Shown here piece by piece: positions 48,447-59,634 of a stretch of DNA of 64,000 bases. A model generated the notes under the pieces. It made no database searches. It saw only the letters and a program-made list of their open reading frames with translations, and was not told the DNA's origin. Each line of letters begins with the position of its first letter. The stretch's first letter is position 1. The position numbers and the translations under genes were made by a program. The DNA comes from Bacteroidales bacterium (GTDB lineage Bacteria; Bacteroidota; Bacteroidia; Bacteroidales; F082): assembly GCA_013141455.1 (NCBI GenBank), contig JABFQW010000036.1, positions 1 to 64,000 of the forward strand, written 5' to 3'.

Positions 48447-48865
48447 ACTGTTTTTCATAACTTTTCGTACTCTATCCAGAATGAATCCAGTATTGGTACA
48501 GTAATAGTAGATATGGATGGCATTAATTCCCTATTTCATAGAACGGTATCAAGTTGTCACTATGCCGTTTCTTTGTTAAAATCTTAGCAGCATTCATCTG
48601 TTAAACAGAAATTTTAAACTAATTTTGATAGCGTAAATGTAAGGATTGATCGTGTAGTGATTTGTAATTCATTACATTCGTTGAGAATTCAATTATATTT
48701 GTTTTCAATTTTACAATTAAGCATAGATAATATTAGCATTATTGCTAAATTTCAGGGTTAATCAATTTCGATGATTTTCGTCCTGAAATATAATTTATTA
48801 AGATGAAACAGGACAAAATAACAGGGATTCCACCCATTGGTATCCGGCATGCCAACTTATGAAGC

Positions 48866-51214
48866 ATGAAAAATAGTATGTCGGAAATTAACCATAAAAA
48901 ATTATTGCAATGGGTACCGGCAATACTTGTTTTTGCCTTTATCTTTCCTTTTTTTAAAGATGTTCTGCTATCACCTGGTAGTTTTTTGCTGTTAATGGGT
49001 TCCGATGGCATCAAGAACTACTATACCTATTCATGGTATATCGTTAACAATAAGGAGTTATTGAATTTTACCGGGATGAATTACCCGTATGGCGAAAGTA
49101 TTTTTTATCTCGATAGCCAGCCCTTTTTATCTGTTATGTTTTATTTTATTAAAAACATATTTCCAGGCTTTGGGCACTATATTATTGCATTATTGAATCT
49201 GATCATTATTTTTTCTCCTGTGATATCTGCTTTTGTGTTGTTCCATATCTTTAAAGTATTGAAGGTATCCACCTTACTTTCGATAACTGCATCGGTAGGG
49301 ATTGCCTTGCTTTCACCTCAATTTCACCGGTTTGCAAGTCATTTTGCGCTCTCTTTTTCTTTTTTTATTCCGGTAACCATTTATTTATTAATTAAAGATG
49401 ATCGTTGGCGATGTTTAACGCGTAACAGTGTTTCTCTGTCTGTTTTTACCATGGTTATGTTTCTGGTTCACGCCTATCTTGGGATGATTGTAGCCTTTAT
49501 GACAGCTTTGTTTTTTATGTTTCGGTTTTTAATTCAACCAGATTTTAAATCATTCAAAATACATTTTATAAAAGCTACGGTGATATCAATTTTACCGTCT
49601 GTTATTTTTTTCTTATTAATCAGTTTAACTGATTCGCACACAGGTCGAAATACGAATCCTTCCGGTTTTTTTACTTATGTAGCGTCATTTGTTACTATTC
49701 TATTCCAAAGTGAACCATTTGCAATTTTGAAAATACACTTTTCAACGAAATGGGAACAATGGGAAGGTTGGGCCTATATCGGTCTTTTTTCGATCGTTTT
49801 CTTTGTGCCATCAGTTATATTGCTAATATACAGGAGATTAAAACACCTTGGAAATGATACAGATAGCTTGATATCAGGTTTATTATTCGCTTCTTTGATT
49901 ATGCTTGCTTTTTCGTTTTCTTTCCCTTTCAATATGGGATTGGAGCATTGGGTTGAAGCATTCCCTATCATCAAGAAATTCAGATCAGTTGGGCGTTTTG
50001 CCTGGGTGTTTTATTATGTTTCCGGCGTTTTGGCGGTCTGGTTTTTAAATTCAGTTGCAACAACTAAATTCAGAAAACTTATTATTGGAGTATTGCCAAT
50101 ATTATTTGTCATTGAAGCATTTCCTGTTTATAAATCTTATGCCAAATTCACGAATAAAACACCTAACCTCTTTGATATCAATATGGTAGGCGAAGAATTG
50201 AAGGAAGTTATTTCCGAAATTGAAAGTAAGAATTATCAGGCGATCTTACCTTTGCCTTATTACCATATTGGCTCAGAAAACTACGGTAAAATTGGTGCCT
50301 CCAAAGTTTATAAGGAATCGATGATTATTTCATATCATACCCGTCTCCCACTTTTTTCGACGTATTTAACGCATACCAGTATCTGGGAAAGCAAAAATTG
50401 TGTGCAATTACTTTCACCGGTTTACTACGATAAAGCAATTAAAGAGTCGATTCCGAATACTAAGGATATTTTAATTTACTGGAGCAACGAACCTATAAAT
50501 CAATATGAAAAAGATTTGCTTAAAAGATCAACTGAAGTATTCAGGAACCCAACCGGCTCACTTTACCGGATAAGCATTCATGATCTTTTTAGCATAGATC
50601 CGGCTGCAGGTGTATTACATTTTGAACAGATAAAACAAGGTTTAACATTTAAAAATGATCATTATCTAAAAAGTGGAACTGCTACTTTCTATTATGATAA
50701 TTTTGATCGCCTCGGTCATGATACAGTGTACAGTGGAAGTGGATCATATTTAGGATACGATGGCATGTCGAATCTACTTGCCAGATTAGACTCAGGTTTT
50801 CTTGCCCCAAATCGAACGTATATCTTGTCGTACTGGAAATATAATAAGGGAAAAAATTTTGGACAGGGAATGTTAAATGCTCTTGGTATTGTTACAGAAA
50901 ATAAAGGTTGGATAAAGTATGCGGCGCCTAAGTGGAGTTGTGTTATCAATGGCGACTGGACTCTGTTCGAATTAGAATTTACGCCGAAATTGGATAATAG
51001 TTTAATAGAGATATGGGAGAATGAGTATTCGATTAGTACAAAGGGAATCAAATCAATCATTGATGAACTACTGATTTATGAAAAGAACGATACAATTTAC
51101 AGAGAAATTTACAGCAACAATGGTGAATTTCTTGGCGTGTTCATGAATAACCATCCGCTTTTGAAGAAAAATATTCCATATCTTCCATCAAAGAAAGATA
51201 AAGAATACAAGTAA
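48866..51214 (+). CDS. Large polytopic membrane protein with extracytoplasmic C-terminal domain (DUF6311/YfhO-like organisation)
   Basis: MGSDGIKNYYTYSWYIVN...NYPYGESIFYLDSQPFLS, multiple TM segments; alternative start ATG 48878. Confidence 0.65.
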   Translation: MKNSMSEINHKKLLQWVPAILVFAFIFPFFKDVLLSPGSFLLLMGSDGIKNYYTYSWYIVNNKELLNFTGMNYPYGESIFYLDSQPFLSVMFYFIKNIFPGFGHYIIALLNLIIIFSPVISAFVLFHIFKVLKVSTLLSITASVGIALLSPQFHRFASHFALSFSFFIPVTIYLLIKDDRWRCLTRNSVSLSVFTMVMFLVHAYLGMIVAFMTALFFMFRFLIQPDFKSFKIHFIKATVISILPSVIFFLLISLTDSHTGRNTNPSGFFTYVASFVTILFQSEPFAILKIHFSTKWEQWEGWAYIGLFSIVFFVPSVILLIYRRLKHLGNDTDSLISGLLFASLIMLAFSFSFPFNMGLEHWVEAFPIIKKFRSVGRFAWVFYYVSGVLAVWFLNSVATTKFRKLIIGVLPILFVIEAFPVYKSYAKFTNKTPNLFDINMVGEELKEVISEIESKNYQAILPLPYYHIGSENYGKIGASKVYKESMIISYHTRLPLFSTYLTHTSIWESKNCVQLLSPVYYDKAIKESIPNTKDILIYWSNEPINQYEKDLLKRSTEVFRNPTGSLYRISIHDLFSIDPAAGVLHFEQIKQGLTFKNDHYLKSGTATFYYDNFDRLGHDTVYSGSGSYLGYDGMSNLLARLDSGFLAPNRTYILSYWKYNKGKNFGQGMLNALGIVTENKGWIKYAAPKWSCVINGDWTLFELEFTPKLDNSLIEIWENEYSISTKGIKSIIDELLIYEKNDTIYREIYSNNGEFLGVFMNNHPLLKKNIPYLPSKKDKEYK

Positions 51215-51280
51215 TGCAGAACCACAGGTAGTAACACACTATTAAATTAAAATCAGGTGAACAGCTAAAACCTTTTCCCG

Positions 51281-52702
51281 TTAAAACCTAAAATAAATAA
51301 AGGGATTAAATCCGGAAGCTGTTATCGAACTCAGGCTGATGATGAACAGGATGATCGAAGCAAAAGTCATGAAAACAAGCGTACGCAACTTATGTTCTTT
51401 GCCCAGCATTTTGTTTTGCCACGGCTCGTTCGATGGTAAATAGGCCATGAAAGCAAATATGGCAGCTATTCCCAGCATCACCCAAACCTGTTGTGTAACG
51501 TAAATTGACTCTCCTCCGCGGAAAGCAAACATACCGTTGATGAAATCTGTAGCATGTGTCAGCGTATCTGCCCGGAAAAGCACCCAACCAACCATGGTGA
51601 TAATGAATGTGATTGCCACACTCGGAAATTTACCGATTTTGCTATACAGTTTTATTAAAAATAATCGGTCGGCAACCAAAAATGTGCCATGAAATGCACC
51701 CCAGACGATAAAATTCCATGCTGCGCCATGCCAGAGGCCTGAGACAAGGAATACAAACCAAAGATTGAAATAAAGCCGTCCTGCACTCACCCTGTTACCG
51801 CCCAAAGGCAAATAAAGATAATTTCGCATCCATCTGCCTAAGCTGATATGCCAACGGCGCCAAAACTCAGAAATATTTTGCGAAATGTATGGATTGTTGA
51901 AGTTTTCGATGATGTCAAAACCTATCATACGCAACAATCCGATAGCCATGGCCGAATAGCCCGCAAAGTCATAATAAATCTGAAAAGTATATGCTAACAC
52001 CCCCATCCATAAGGTATATGAGGAGGTAGTGGCAGCATCGCTTGCAAAAACCAGATCGGCATAAGCTCCTAACGGATTGGCTATCATTACTTTCATCCCG
52101 AGTCCGATGGCGAAACGGAAGAAACCGGTCAGTTTGTTGTCGGTGGTGTCGTTTTGCGATCGGTCAGTAATCTGATCGGCCAGCTCGTGATAACGAATAA
52201 TGGGTCCGGCAATTAATTTTGGAAAAAGGATAATATATAACTGATAGTCCCAAAAATTATAGAGTGGTTTGTGAACCCTGCGATACACATCAACAACGTA
52301 AGTGATTGTCTCAAAGGTGTAGAACGAAATCCCTATGGGTAATATCAGTTTCGTCCATGTTATATTTGATCCGCCAAATACTGATAACACAGCATTTACG
52401 TTCTCAATAAAAAAATTAGAGTATTTAAAATAGAAAAGCAATCCAAGATTTACCGATACCGAAAGCGTTAACATCAAACGCCGATGGAGCACACTTTTGG
52501 TATTCGACATCCATTTTACAAGATGAAAATCGAGAAAGGTTGTCCCGAGAATTACAAAAATGAAACGTGGGGCTCCCCAGCTATAGAAAAAGATACTGAA
52601 GATGAGGATGACAATATTCTTTAACTTTTTGGGAACCAGATAGTAAGTGATTAAAAACGCGGGAAGAAAGTAAACCAAAAAAAGACTACTGCTAAATACC
52701 AT
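51281..52702 (-). CDS. MBOAT family O-acyltransferase (AlgI-like)
   Basis: FLVYFLPAFLITYYLVP; FPKLIAGPIIRYHEL; FNNPYISQNISEFWRRWHISLGRWMRNYLYLPLGG; VSGLWHGAAWNFIVWGAFHG. Confidence 0.93.
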   Translation of the reverse strand: MVFSSSLFLVYFLPAFLITYYLVPKKLKNIVILIFSIFFYSWGAPRFIFVILGTTFLDFHLVKWMSNTKSVLHRRLMLTLSVSVNLGLLFYFKYSNFFIENVNAVLSVFGGSNITWTKLILPIGISFYTFETITYVVDVYRRVHKPLYNFWDYQLYIILFPKLIAGPIIRYHELADQITDRSQNDTTDNKLTGFFRFAIGLGMKVMIANPLGAYADLVFASDAATTSSYTLWMGVLAYTFQIYYDFAGYSAMAIGLLRMIGFDIIENFNNPYISQNISEFWRRWHISLGRWMRNYLYLPLGGNRVSAGRLYFNLWFVFLVSGLWHGAAWNFIVWGAFHGTFLVADRLFLIKLYSKIGKFPSVAITFIITMVGWVLFRADTLTHATDFINGMFAFRGGESIYVTQQVWVMLGIAAIFAFMAYLPSNEPWQNKMLGKEHKLRTLVFMTFASIILFIISLSSITASGFNPFIYFRF

Positions 52703-53041
52703 ACCTGATCTGGTGAATATTTGTTTCATGCAAATTTAGAAGAAATATCTGTTAGAAATGTATTATTCGATATTTATCAAATTAGCCGTTTTTATCAATT
52801 GGTATTTATTTTTTACTTCTTCTGAACCCTTAATTAAGAAAATGATTAAACGTCAAATGATTAATGAAAAATTAATATACTGTTAAATTGCTATAAATCA
52901 ATCGTGTATGCGCTTATATGTTTTTTAACATATTTTAGCATTGCTATATTCTTCGTCTTAAATTCGCCTAAGGTTACCAAAAACTTATTATTCATTGATT
53001 GTTAATCAGAAAATCAATCGTTACAACTAAATCTACAAAGT

Positions 53042-56000
53042 ATGAAAAAAAGACTATTTTTTTTGATGTTACTGTGTTTGTCGATAGGCAGCGCAGTATT
53101 TTCACAGGGTGTCACTACGGCATCGTTGTCAGGCACTGTTTCTGACGAAAAAGGCGAGGCAGTGATGATGGCCAATGTTTTAGCGGTTCACACACCCAGC
53201 GGAACACAATATGCAACAACCACCATGGAGGACGGTCGTTTTCAAATGCGGAATATGCGTATTGGTGGACCGTATAAGGTAACAGTTACCTATGTTGGAT
53301 TTGAAAATACCAGCGCAACTGACATTTTTCTGCAATTGAACAACACATCATTTGTTAAATTGATAATGAAAAGCACCAGCCAGCAATTGGGCGAAATAGA
53401 AGTAAAAGCCGACCGGGAGATCATACGCGAACAAACCGGTGCAATGACCAATCTCGAAAGCAAACAGATCACCTCCTTACCTGGTATCACCCGCAGCCAG
53501 CAAGACTTAACCCGTCTGACGCCCCAAAGCGATGGTAACAGTTTTGGCGGTAGAAATGTGTTGTACAATAACTTTTCATTGGATGGTTCTATTTTCAATA
53601 ACTCATTTGGATTAGATTATGCAACTCCTGGCGGGCAGTCGGATGCTCAGCCTGTTTCATTGGATGCCATCGATCAGATACAGGTTTCATTGGCTCCATT
53701 CGATGTGCGCGAAGGTGGTTTTACAGGAGCTGGAGTAAATGTTGTTACCAAATCGGGAACCAACGATTTTAAAGCAACTGCCTATCATTATTTCAGGAAC
53801 GAAGGCATGATTGGTAAAAAAATCAGTGGCGAAGACGCGCCAAACCTCGATTTCAGTACAAGTCAAACAGGCTTGAGTGTTGGCGGACCTATCATAAAAA
53901 ACAAATTGTTTTTCTTTGTGAATGCCGAAATGGAACGCGCCAATCAGTTGGCACATGGATTTGTTGCCAACAATGGCACAAACGATGGTCAGCCGAATGT
54001 AACGAGTGTTTCGGAAGCCGATATAAAAGCCGTTCACGACCATCTTTTAAATGAATGGGGATATGAAGCCGGTGCCTATCAAGGCTATAACCACGAAAAA
54101 TCGAACAACAAATTCCTTGTAAAACTGAATTATAATATCAGCAATAACCACAAATTAGTGCTTCGTTATAATATGCTCGATGCATCGAAAGACATTCTTC
54201 CACACCCTGAAGCTATTATCGGACGCGGCCCGACCAGTTACCGGCTTCCTTTCGAAAATTCATCCTATACAATCTTCAATAAAATTCACTCATTTGTTGG
54301 TGAGTTGAACTCTAATTTCTCGAACAAGATTTCGAATAAATTATTGGTTGGTTACACCGTTTTTGATGATAGTCGTGAACCAAAATCAGCGCAGTTCCCT
54401 GTGATTGACATCTTTGATCAAAACGTACTCGCCATCTCAGCAGGCTCTGAAATGTTTTCAACACATAATACTTTGAAACAAAATGTGTTGCAGTTTACCG
54501 ATAATGTAACCTATTATGCTGAACGTCATACTATTACGGGTGGTGTCAACTTCGAAAAATTCTATTTTGAAAACTCATTTAATCTTTTTTATTACCCCTG
54601 GCATACGTTTGGAGGCGTTGACGGATTTTTATCACAAACAAAAGATTCAATCGATTTTAATGCCGAAGTGGCCACTGCCAATGCTAAACCTTATTCCTTA
54701 TCAATCGTCGATGTGGCTCAGTTGGGTATATATGGTCAGGATGAGTTTCAGCTTAATGAAAACTTCAAACTCACCTTTGGTCTTCGTGTTGATATTCCTA
54801 TTTATTTAAATAAGCTCGCCGTTACGACTGCTTCGGAGGAAGCTGCAAATTTTGATGGATGGGTCGATAAAGACGGGAATACGGCAAAACTTGATCCTGC
54901 TGTCTGGCCAAAATCGCGATTGATGTGGTCGCCACGTCTTGGATTCAATTATGATGTTCATGGCGATAATACCCTTCGTTTCCGTGGAGGAACCGGAATC
55001 TTTACAGGCCGCATTCCCTTTGTATGGTTAGGAAATCAAGCCTCAAACCCGGGTATCAATCCTGGCTACACTTTCCAGGTTAATTCTACCACCGAAAACT
55101 TCAAATTCCCGCAAGTCTGGAAAACAGATATCGCCGTTGACTGGGCTTTCAGCGAAGGTTGGGTAAGCACTTTCGAAGCTATATATGGCAAAGATATCAA
55201 TGCGATCGTTCATCGTAATTACAATATGAAGGCTCCTTCACAAAAATTATCCGGAGCCGACGATCGTGAAATTTTTGCCGGATTTAACGAGACAAATATC
55301 TATTCGGCTTCAGAAGGTTCGGTTGGTTTCCTCGAAGCAGGTTATATCGTGATGGACAACGTGAAGGAAGGTCATCAACTGAGTTTGACCGGTAAGATTG
55401 CAAAAGAGTGGGGATTCGGTTTAAAAGGCGATCTCGCTTACACCTATCAGCAATCGAAAGATTATACCTCGATACCTGCCGAAATTGCCGCAGATGCTTT
55501 CCAGCGTAATCCTGTGGTAGGTAATCCAAATACACCTTCTGTTTCCTGGTCACGATATGGGTTGAAACACCGTTTCATTTCGAGCTGGATGTATGCAAAG
55601 GAGTATAAATCAATGGTTTCTACCTTTGGTATGTTTATCGAACTTGGACAGGGGAACCGTTATTCCTATACTTATGCCGGCGACCTTAACCGCGATGCCA
55701 TCGTAAACAATGATTTACTTTACGTTCCTTCGGCTAAAGCTGATATTAATTTTGGCAGTGTTGACAGCGAAGGGAATGGCTCACTTGCCGCTGATGCTGA
55801 TGAACAATGGGCTGCTTTGAGTGCTTTTATCGATCAGGATCCATACCTGAAAAACCGGAAAGGCGATTATGCCGAACGCAACGGCGCTTCATTACCCTGG
55901 TTCTCTCAGATTGACTTCCGCTTTATGCAGGATTTTAATTTCAAGGTGAAAGAACGTAAACATACGATTCAGGTGTCATTGGATATCATGAACTTAGGTA

Positions 56001-56188
56001 ACCTGATCAATTCAAACTGGGGTGTTCGCCAGTTGGCCCGCACTTATAACCCAATTAGTGTTACAGGTATCGACAAAGATAATGTACCTTATTATCATTT
56101 TAATTCCGATTTAAAGACCTCGTATGTTGACGATTTTTCGACCCGTTCGAAATGGCAGATGCAATTGGGGATTCGCTATATCTTATAA
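53042..56188 (+). CDS. TonB-dependent receptor (carboxypeptidase-regulatory N-domain, Oar-like)
   Basis: Signal peptide; GTVSDEKGEAVMMANVLAVHTPSGTQYATTTMEDGRFQMRNM; NVVTKSGTNDFKATAYHYFRNE. Confidence 0.9.
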   Translation: MKKRLFFLMLLCLSIGSAVFSQGVTTASLSGTVSDEKGEAVMMANVLAVHTPSGTQYATTTMEDGRFQMRNMRIGGPYKVTVTYVGFENTSATDIFLQLNNTSFVKLIMKSTSQQLGEIEVKADREIIREQTGAMTNLESKQITSLPGITRSQQDLTRLTPQSDGNSFGGRNVLYNNFSLDGSIFNNSFGLDYATPGGQSDAQPVSLDAIDQIQVSLAPFDVREGGFTGAGVNVVTKSGTNDFKATAYHYFRNEGMIGKKISGEDAPNLDFSTSQTGLSVGGPIIKNKLFFFVNAEMERANQLAHGFVANNGTNDGQPNVTSVSEADIKAVHDHLLNEWGYEAGAYQGYNHEKSNNKFLVKLNYNISNNHKLVLRYNMLDASKDILPHPEAIIGRGPTSYRLPFENSSYTIFNKIHSFVGELNSNFSNKISNKLLVGYTVFDDSREPKSAQFPVIDIFDQNVLAISAGSEMFSTHNTLKQNVLQFTDNVTYYAERHTITGGVNFEKFYFENSFNLFYYPWHTFGGVDGFLSQTKDSIDFNAEVATANAKPYSLSIVDVAQLGIYGQDEFQLNENFKLTFGLRVDIPIYLNKLAVTTASEEAANFDGWVDKDGNTAKLDPAVWPKSRLMWSPRLGFNYDVHGDNTLRFRGGTGIFTGRIPFVWLGNQASNPGINPGYTFQVNSTTENFKFPQVWKTDIAVDWAFSEGWVSTFEAIYGKDINAIVHRNYNMKAPSQKLSGADDREIFAGFNETNIYSASEGSVGFLEAGYIVMDNVKEGHQLSLTGKIAKEWGFGLKGDLAYTYQQSKDYTSIPAEIAADAFQRNPVVGNPNTPSVSWSRYGLKHRFISSWMYAKEYKSMVSTFGMFIELGQGNRYSYTYAGDLNRDAIVNNDLLYVPSAKADINFGSVDSEGNGSLAADADEQWAALSAFIDQDPYLKNRKGDYAERNGASLPWFSQIDFRFMQDFNFKVKERKHTIQVSLDIMNLGNLINSNWGVRQLARTYNPISVTGIDKDNVPYYHFNSDLKTSYVDDFSTRSKWQMQLGIRYIL

Positions 56189-56211
56189 TAAATCAAGTGT
56201 TTAGCTAATTG

Positions 56212-56246
56212 AAAGGTCGTTTATCGAAAGATGAACGGCCTTTTTT
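56212..56246 (+). terminator. Rho-independent terminator
   Basis: AAAGGTCGTTTatcgaaagatGAACGGCCTTTTTTTA. Confidence 0.75.
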
Positions 56247-56417
56247 TATCTCAAAATGTAAAATGCAAAATGCAAATGGTGGGTCGGATTTTTAGAGCAG
56301 GAACAATTTGAATGTAATGAAGGAGTTCACTCCGAAAACTGATTATAATTGGAATGCCACCAACAACGAAGCCCTGACCAACGATAAATTCTAAGCTTCT
56401 AAAACGTACCAAAGCCT

Positions 56418-56459
56418 CACAATCAGTGTTTTATCTTTATTAAAATTTGGTGTTTTTGT
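56418..56459 (+). repeat. Dispersed repeat family B copy 2
   Basis: CACAATCAGTGTTTTATCTTTATTAAAATTTGGTGTTTTTGT; 36/42 identical to the reverse complement of 12136-12177. Confidence 0.6.
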
Positions 56460-56549
56460 ATTTTGGGGGCAATATTTGAGTTATAGAAGTGATCTCAACA
56501 ATCAAACCGTAATTTTTGGTTATTTTTACCCTGTATTTTACCAAAAAGT

Positions 56550-59426
56550 ATGAAGTTAGCTTTTTTTCATTATAACTGGATCATTTTCACTGGTACGCTT
56601 TTAGTGAATGTATGTTTTTTGGCATCAGTTAACAGACTCTGCGCTGAAAGTCATATCAGCGTCAACAGTTATAAAAAAGCTGATTATGGCGGAGGAAATC
56701 AAAACTGGGATATCAGCATCAATGAAAAAGGTGTTGTTTTCGTCGCTAACAATGCCGGCCTGTTGGTACTCGATGGGTCGGGAACCCATTTGTATAAAAT
56801 CCCCGGCAACCAGATCATTCGTTCAGTTGCAGCTATCGGTGATAGAGTTTATACCGGATCATTTGAAGAATTCGGCTATTGGCAACTAAATGAATCTACA
56901 GCCTGGGAGTATCATTCATTGGTTTCACTACTTAAAAACTTTGATTTTCATAATGAGGAAATCTGGTCAATCGTTCAGCATAAAAACAAGATTTATTTCC
57001 AAAGCTTTGGAGCAATATTCTATTACGATCAACAAACCATCGAACCATTACAGATTCCAGGCTCGGTTTTGTTTTTATTACAATGTGGCGAACATCTTTA
57101 TACACAACATGTTCAGGGGAAACTCTATGAAATTATTGATAAACAATTGATTGGTGTTTCAGGAAGTGAGATTTTCAGCCAGACTGAAATCAAAACAATC
57201 TTAGCACTCGATCATAATAATTTACTTATCGGAACAAGTTCGAAAGGATTGTTTAAATACAATGGTTCAAATTTTGAACCCTGGAAAACTGAAATTAATG
57301 CAAGTTTGATCGAAAGCACGGTGAATAAAGGATTGCGAATTGGGAACAATTTGGTTTTTGGCACGATACTGAATGGTGTTTTTATCATGGATATGACCGG
57401 AAAAGCGATTGACCACTTTCACAGTGGTAATTCGTTACAGAACAATACCATACTTGCTTTGAAAAGCGATACAGATGGCAATCTCTGGGTTGGGATGGAC
57501 AAAGGCATCGATTATCTATCGTTCAATACCCCGATCGATGTCTATCACGAAACGGAACTGAACATCGGAATGGTTTATACGGCTGCACTTTACAACAATG
57601 AACTTTATGTTGGAACAAATCAGGGTGTTTATTATTATTCACTTAACGGTGATGGTTTGGTTGATGATTGCCGTTTTTTGCCAAATAGCCAGGGGCAGGT
57701 TTGGTTTTTAAAGAAAATCAGTGGTAAACTCTATTGTGGAATGAATAGTGGAACCTATGTAATTGAAAATCATAATCTTATTCGTGTTTGTGATGTCAGT
57801 GGTGGATACAATCTGGTGAATGCACGTGCAGGAAACAAAGAATTGTATTTGCAAAGCACCTATTATTCCATCGTGGTTTTCGAAAAAAATGAGAATATCT
57901 GGGAGAAATCGCATCTTCTCGACGGATTTGTTGCCCCCGTCAGATATCTTGAGATGGATCATCTGGGTAATATTTTGCTCGGGCATTCAATTACAGGCCT
58001 TTATCTTTTGCAACCCGATGCCACTTATCGTTCCTCCGCAATGGTGAAAAAAATAGGTGAACCGGAAGGGCTTTTTTTTCCGGCGAGCCGGGTTTGTAAA
58101 GTGGACAACCGTATCGTTATTCCTGGAAGTGATTCACTATACCAATGGGATGCCATACATGGTAAAATTGTTCCGTTCACCGAATTAAATATTCAACTTG
58201 GTGATTTTAAGGCTTCTAAAAATATTATTCCGGTTTCAGATGATCAATATTGGATGGTAAACGGTAAGGAAGCAGGGCTTTTTGAAATCCGGTTTGGTAA
58301 GGCCAGACTGATTTACCGTATCATACCGGAAGCATTTGGTATTGAATTAGTTGAGAATAATGAAAATATCGTCGCACTCAATGATAGTCTGCATCTTATC
58401 TGTATAGAAAACGGTTTTGCTATATTGAATATACACAAAATGAATCAGTTAACTGAGTTGACCGGACCTCCGGTGATCAAAAAGATTACGATAAGTAATG
58501 GTGACAATGAAATTAAAACGTATTCCAAGCCATGGGAATCACAAAAAAGTTTGAAAAATGTATTCAACAACATCCGGATTACTTTCGCCTCTGAAGAACC
58601 TGTTGGAAAAAAAAATTACTTCCGCTATCAGTTGCAGGGCTTCGAAAGTGACTGGAATGAATGGGAAACCACTTCGACAGTTACATACAACCGTTTACCT
58701 CCGGGAGAATATAAATTCAGGGTGAAAACACTCACAAACAAGGGAATTGAAACGGATACAAGCGTGCTTTCCTTTGAGATATTACAACCCTGGTACCTGA
58801 CTTATTTCGCGTTTTTTGTATATTTTATTCTCACTATCACTTTTGTATCATTGATTAGAACGAATTATAAGCGCAGACGATGGCGCCATCAGGAACAAGC
58901 CTTGAAATTAGAAAACGAAAAAATGCGGGCCTTGAAGGATAAAGCTGAGGCTGAGATGATAAAAGTTGCCAATGAGCGGTTGCAATCGGTGGTTTCTTTG
59001 AAAAACATGGAGCTGGCAAAAAATACAATGTCAATTATCCGCAAAAATGAAGCGTTGATTGAGGTAAAGGATGAAATCGGGAAACAGAAGGAAGAGTTGG
59101 GGTATCGGTTGCCCAACAAATACTTTGATAATATCGTACGTTTGATTGACAAAAATATAACGAGTGATCATGACTGGGAAATATTCGAATCACATTTCGA
59201 TCAGGCGCATGAGAATTTTTTCAAGAAGCTTAAGGCACAATACCCCGACCTTACCCCGCACGATTTCCGTTTATGCGCTTATCTTAAGTTAAATCTTTCC
59301 TCTAAAGAGATTGCACCATTACTTAATATCACGATACGTGGTGTTGAAGAAAAGCGTTATCGTTTGCGAAAACGTCTTAATCTGGCTTCTGACCAGGGTC
59401 TGACCGAATTTATCATGAAATTTTAG
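56550..59426 (+). CDS. One-component transmembrane regulator: two-component-regulator-propeller repeats, Y_Y_Y domain, TM, coiled coil and LuxR-like HTH, no kinase domain
   Basis: Repeated DGNLWVGMDKGI-type blades; NNIRITFASEEPVGKKNYFRYQLQGFESDWNEWE; C-term LTPHDFRLCAYLKLNLSSKEIAPLLNITIRGVEEKRYRLRKRL. Confidence 0.85.
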   Translation: MKLAFFHYNWIIFTGTLLVNVCFLASVNRLCAESHISVNSYKKADYGGGNQNWDISINEKGVVFVANNAGLLVLDGSGTHLYKIPGNQIIRSVAAIGDRVYTGSFEEFGYWQLNESTAWEYHSLVSLLKNFDFHNEEIWSIVQHKNKIYFQSFGAIFYYDQQTIEPLQIPGSVLFLLQCGEHLYTQHVQGKLYEIIDKQLIGVSGSEIFSQTEIKTILALDHNNLLIGTSSKGLFKYNGSNFEPWKTEINASLIESTVNKGLRIGNNLVFGTILNGVFIMDMTGKAIDHFHSGNSLQNNTILALKSDTDGNLWVGMDKGIDYLSFNTPIDVYHETELNIGMVYTAALYNNELYVGTNQGVYYYSLNGDGLVDDCRFLPNSQGQVWFLKKISGKLYCGMNSGTYVIENHNLIRVCDVSGGYNLVNARAGNKELYLQSTYYSIVVFEKNENIWEKSHLLDGFVAPVRYLEMDHLGNILLGHSITGLYLLQPDATYRSSAMVKKIGEPEGLFFPASRVCKVDNRIVIPGSDSLYQWDAIHGKIVPFTELNIQLGDFKASKNIIPVSDDQYWMVNGKEAGLFEIRFGKARLIYRIIPEAFGIELVENNENIVALNDSLHLICIENGFAILNIHKMNQLTELTGPPVIKKITISNGDNEIKTYSKPWESQKSLKNVFNNIRITFASEEPVGKKNYFRYQLQGFESDWNEWETTSTVTYNRLPPGEYKFRVKTLTNKGIETDTSVLSFEILQPWYLTYFAFFVYFILTITFVSLIRTNYKRRRWRHQEQALKLENEKMRALKDKAEAEMIKVANERLQSVVSLKNMELAKNTMSIIRKNEALIEVKDEIGKQKEELGYRLPNKYFDNIVRLIDKNITSDHDWEIFESHFDQAHENFFKKLKAQYPDLTPHDFRLCAYLKLNLSSKEIAPLLNITIRGVEEKRYRLRKRLNLASDQGLTEFIMKF

Positions 59427-59634
59427 TATAAGTTTCTTCGTTTGGATTATATAATAAATATTGAAATTTTAATTTCATAAATTCCTAATATTGAAATCAT
59501 TATAATTGTGTTTCGATTCATTGACGTGTTGATGACTAGGCGTTTTTATATGGCTTTTTTTATTGAAGTAATGAAATTGAAGTAAACTTTATACTTTTCA
59601 TTTCTGCTTGTTATACATTAGCTGCTCAATCCCT

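Noticed and set aside
53015-53024. CAATCGTTAC near the TonB receptor start as a fourth LacI operator
   Set aside because: Only 8/10 match to the palindrome and lacks the GAAATATTT extension; too weak.
53687-54043. 118-aa minus ORF
   Set aside because: Antisense to the TonB-dependent receptor; likely spurious.
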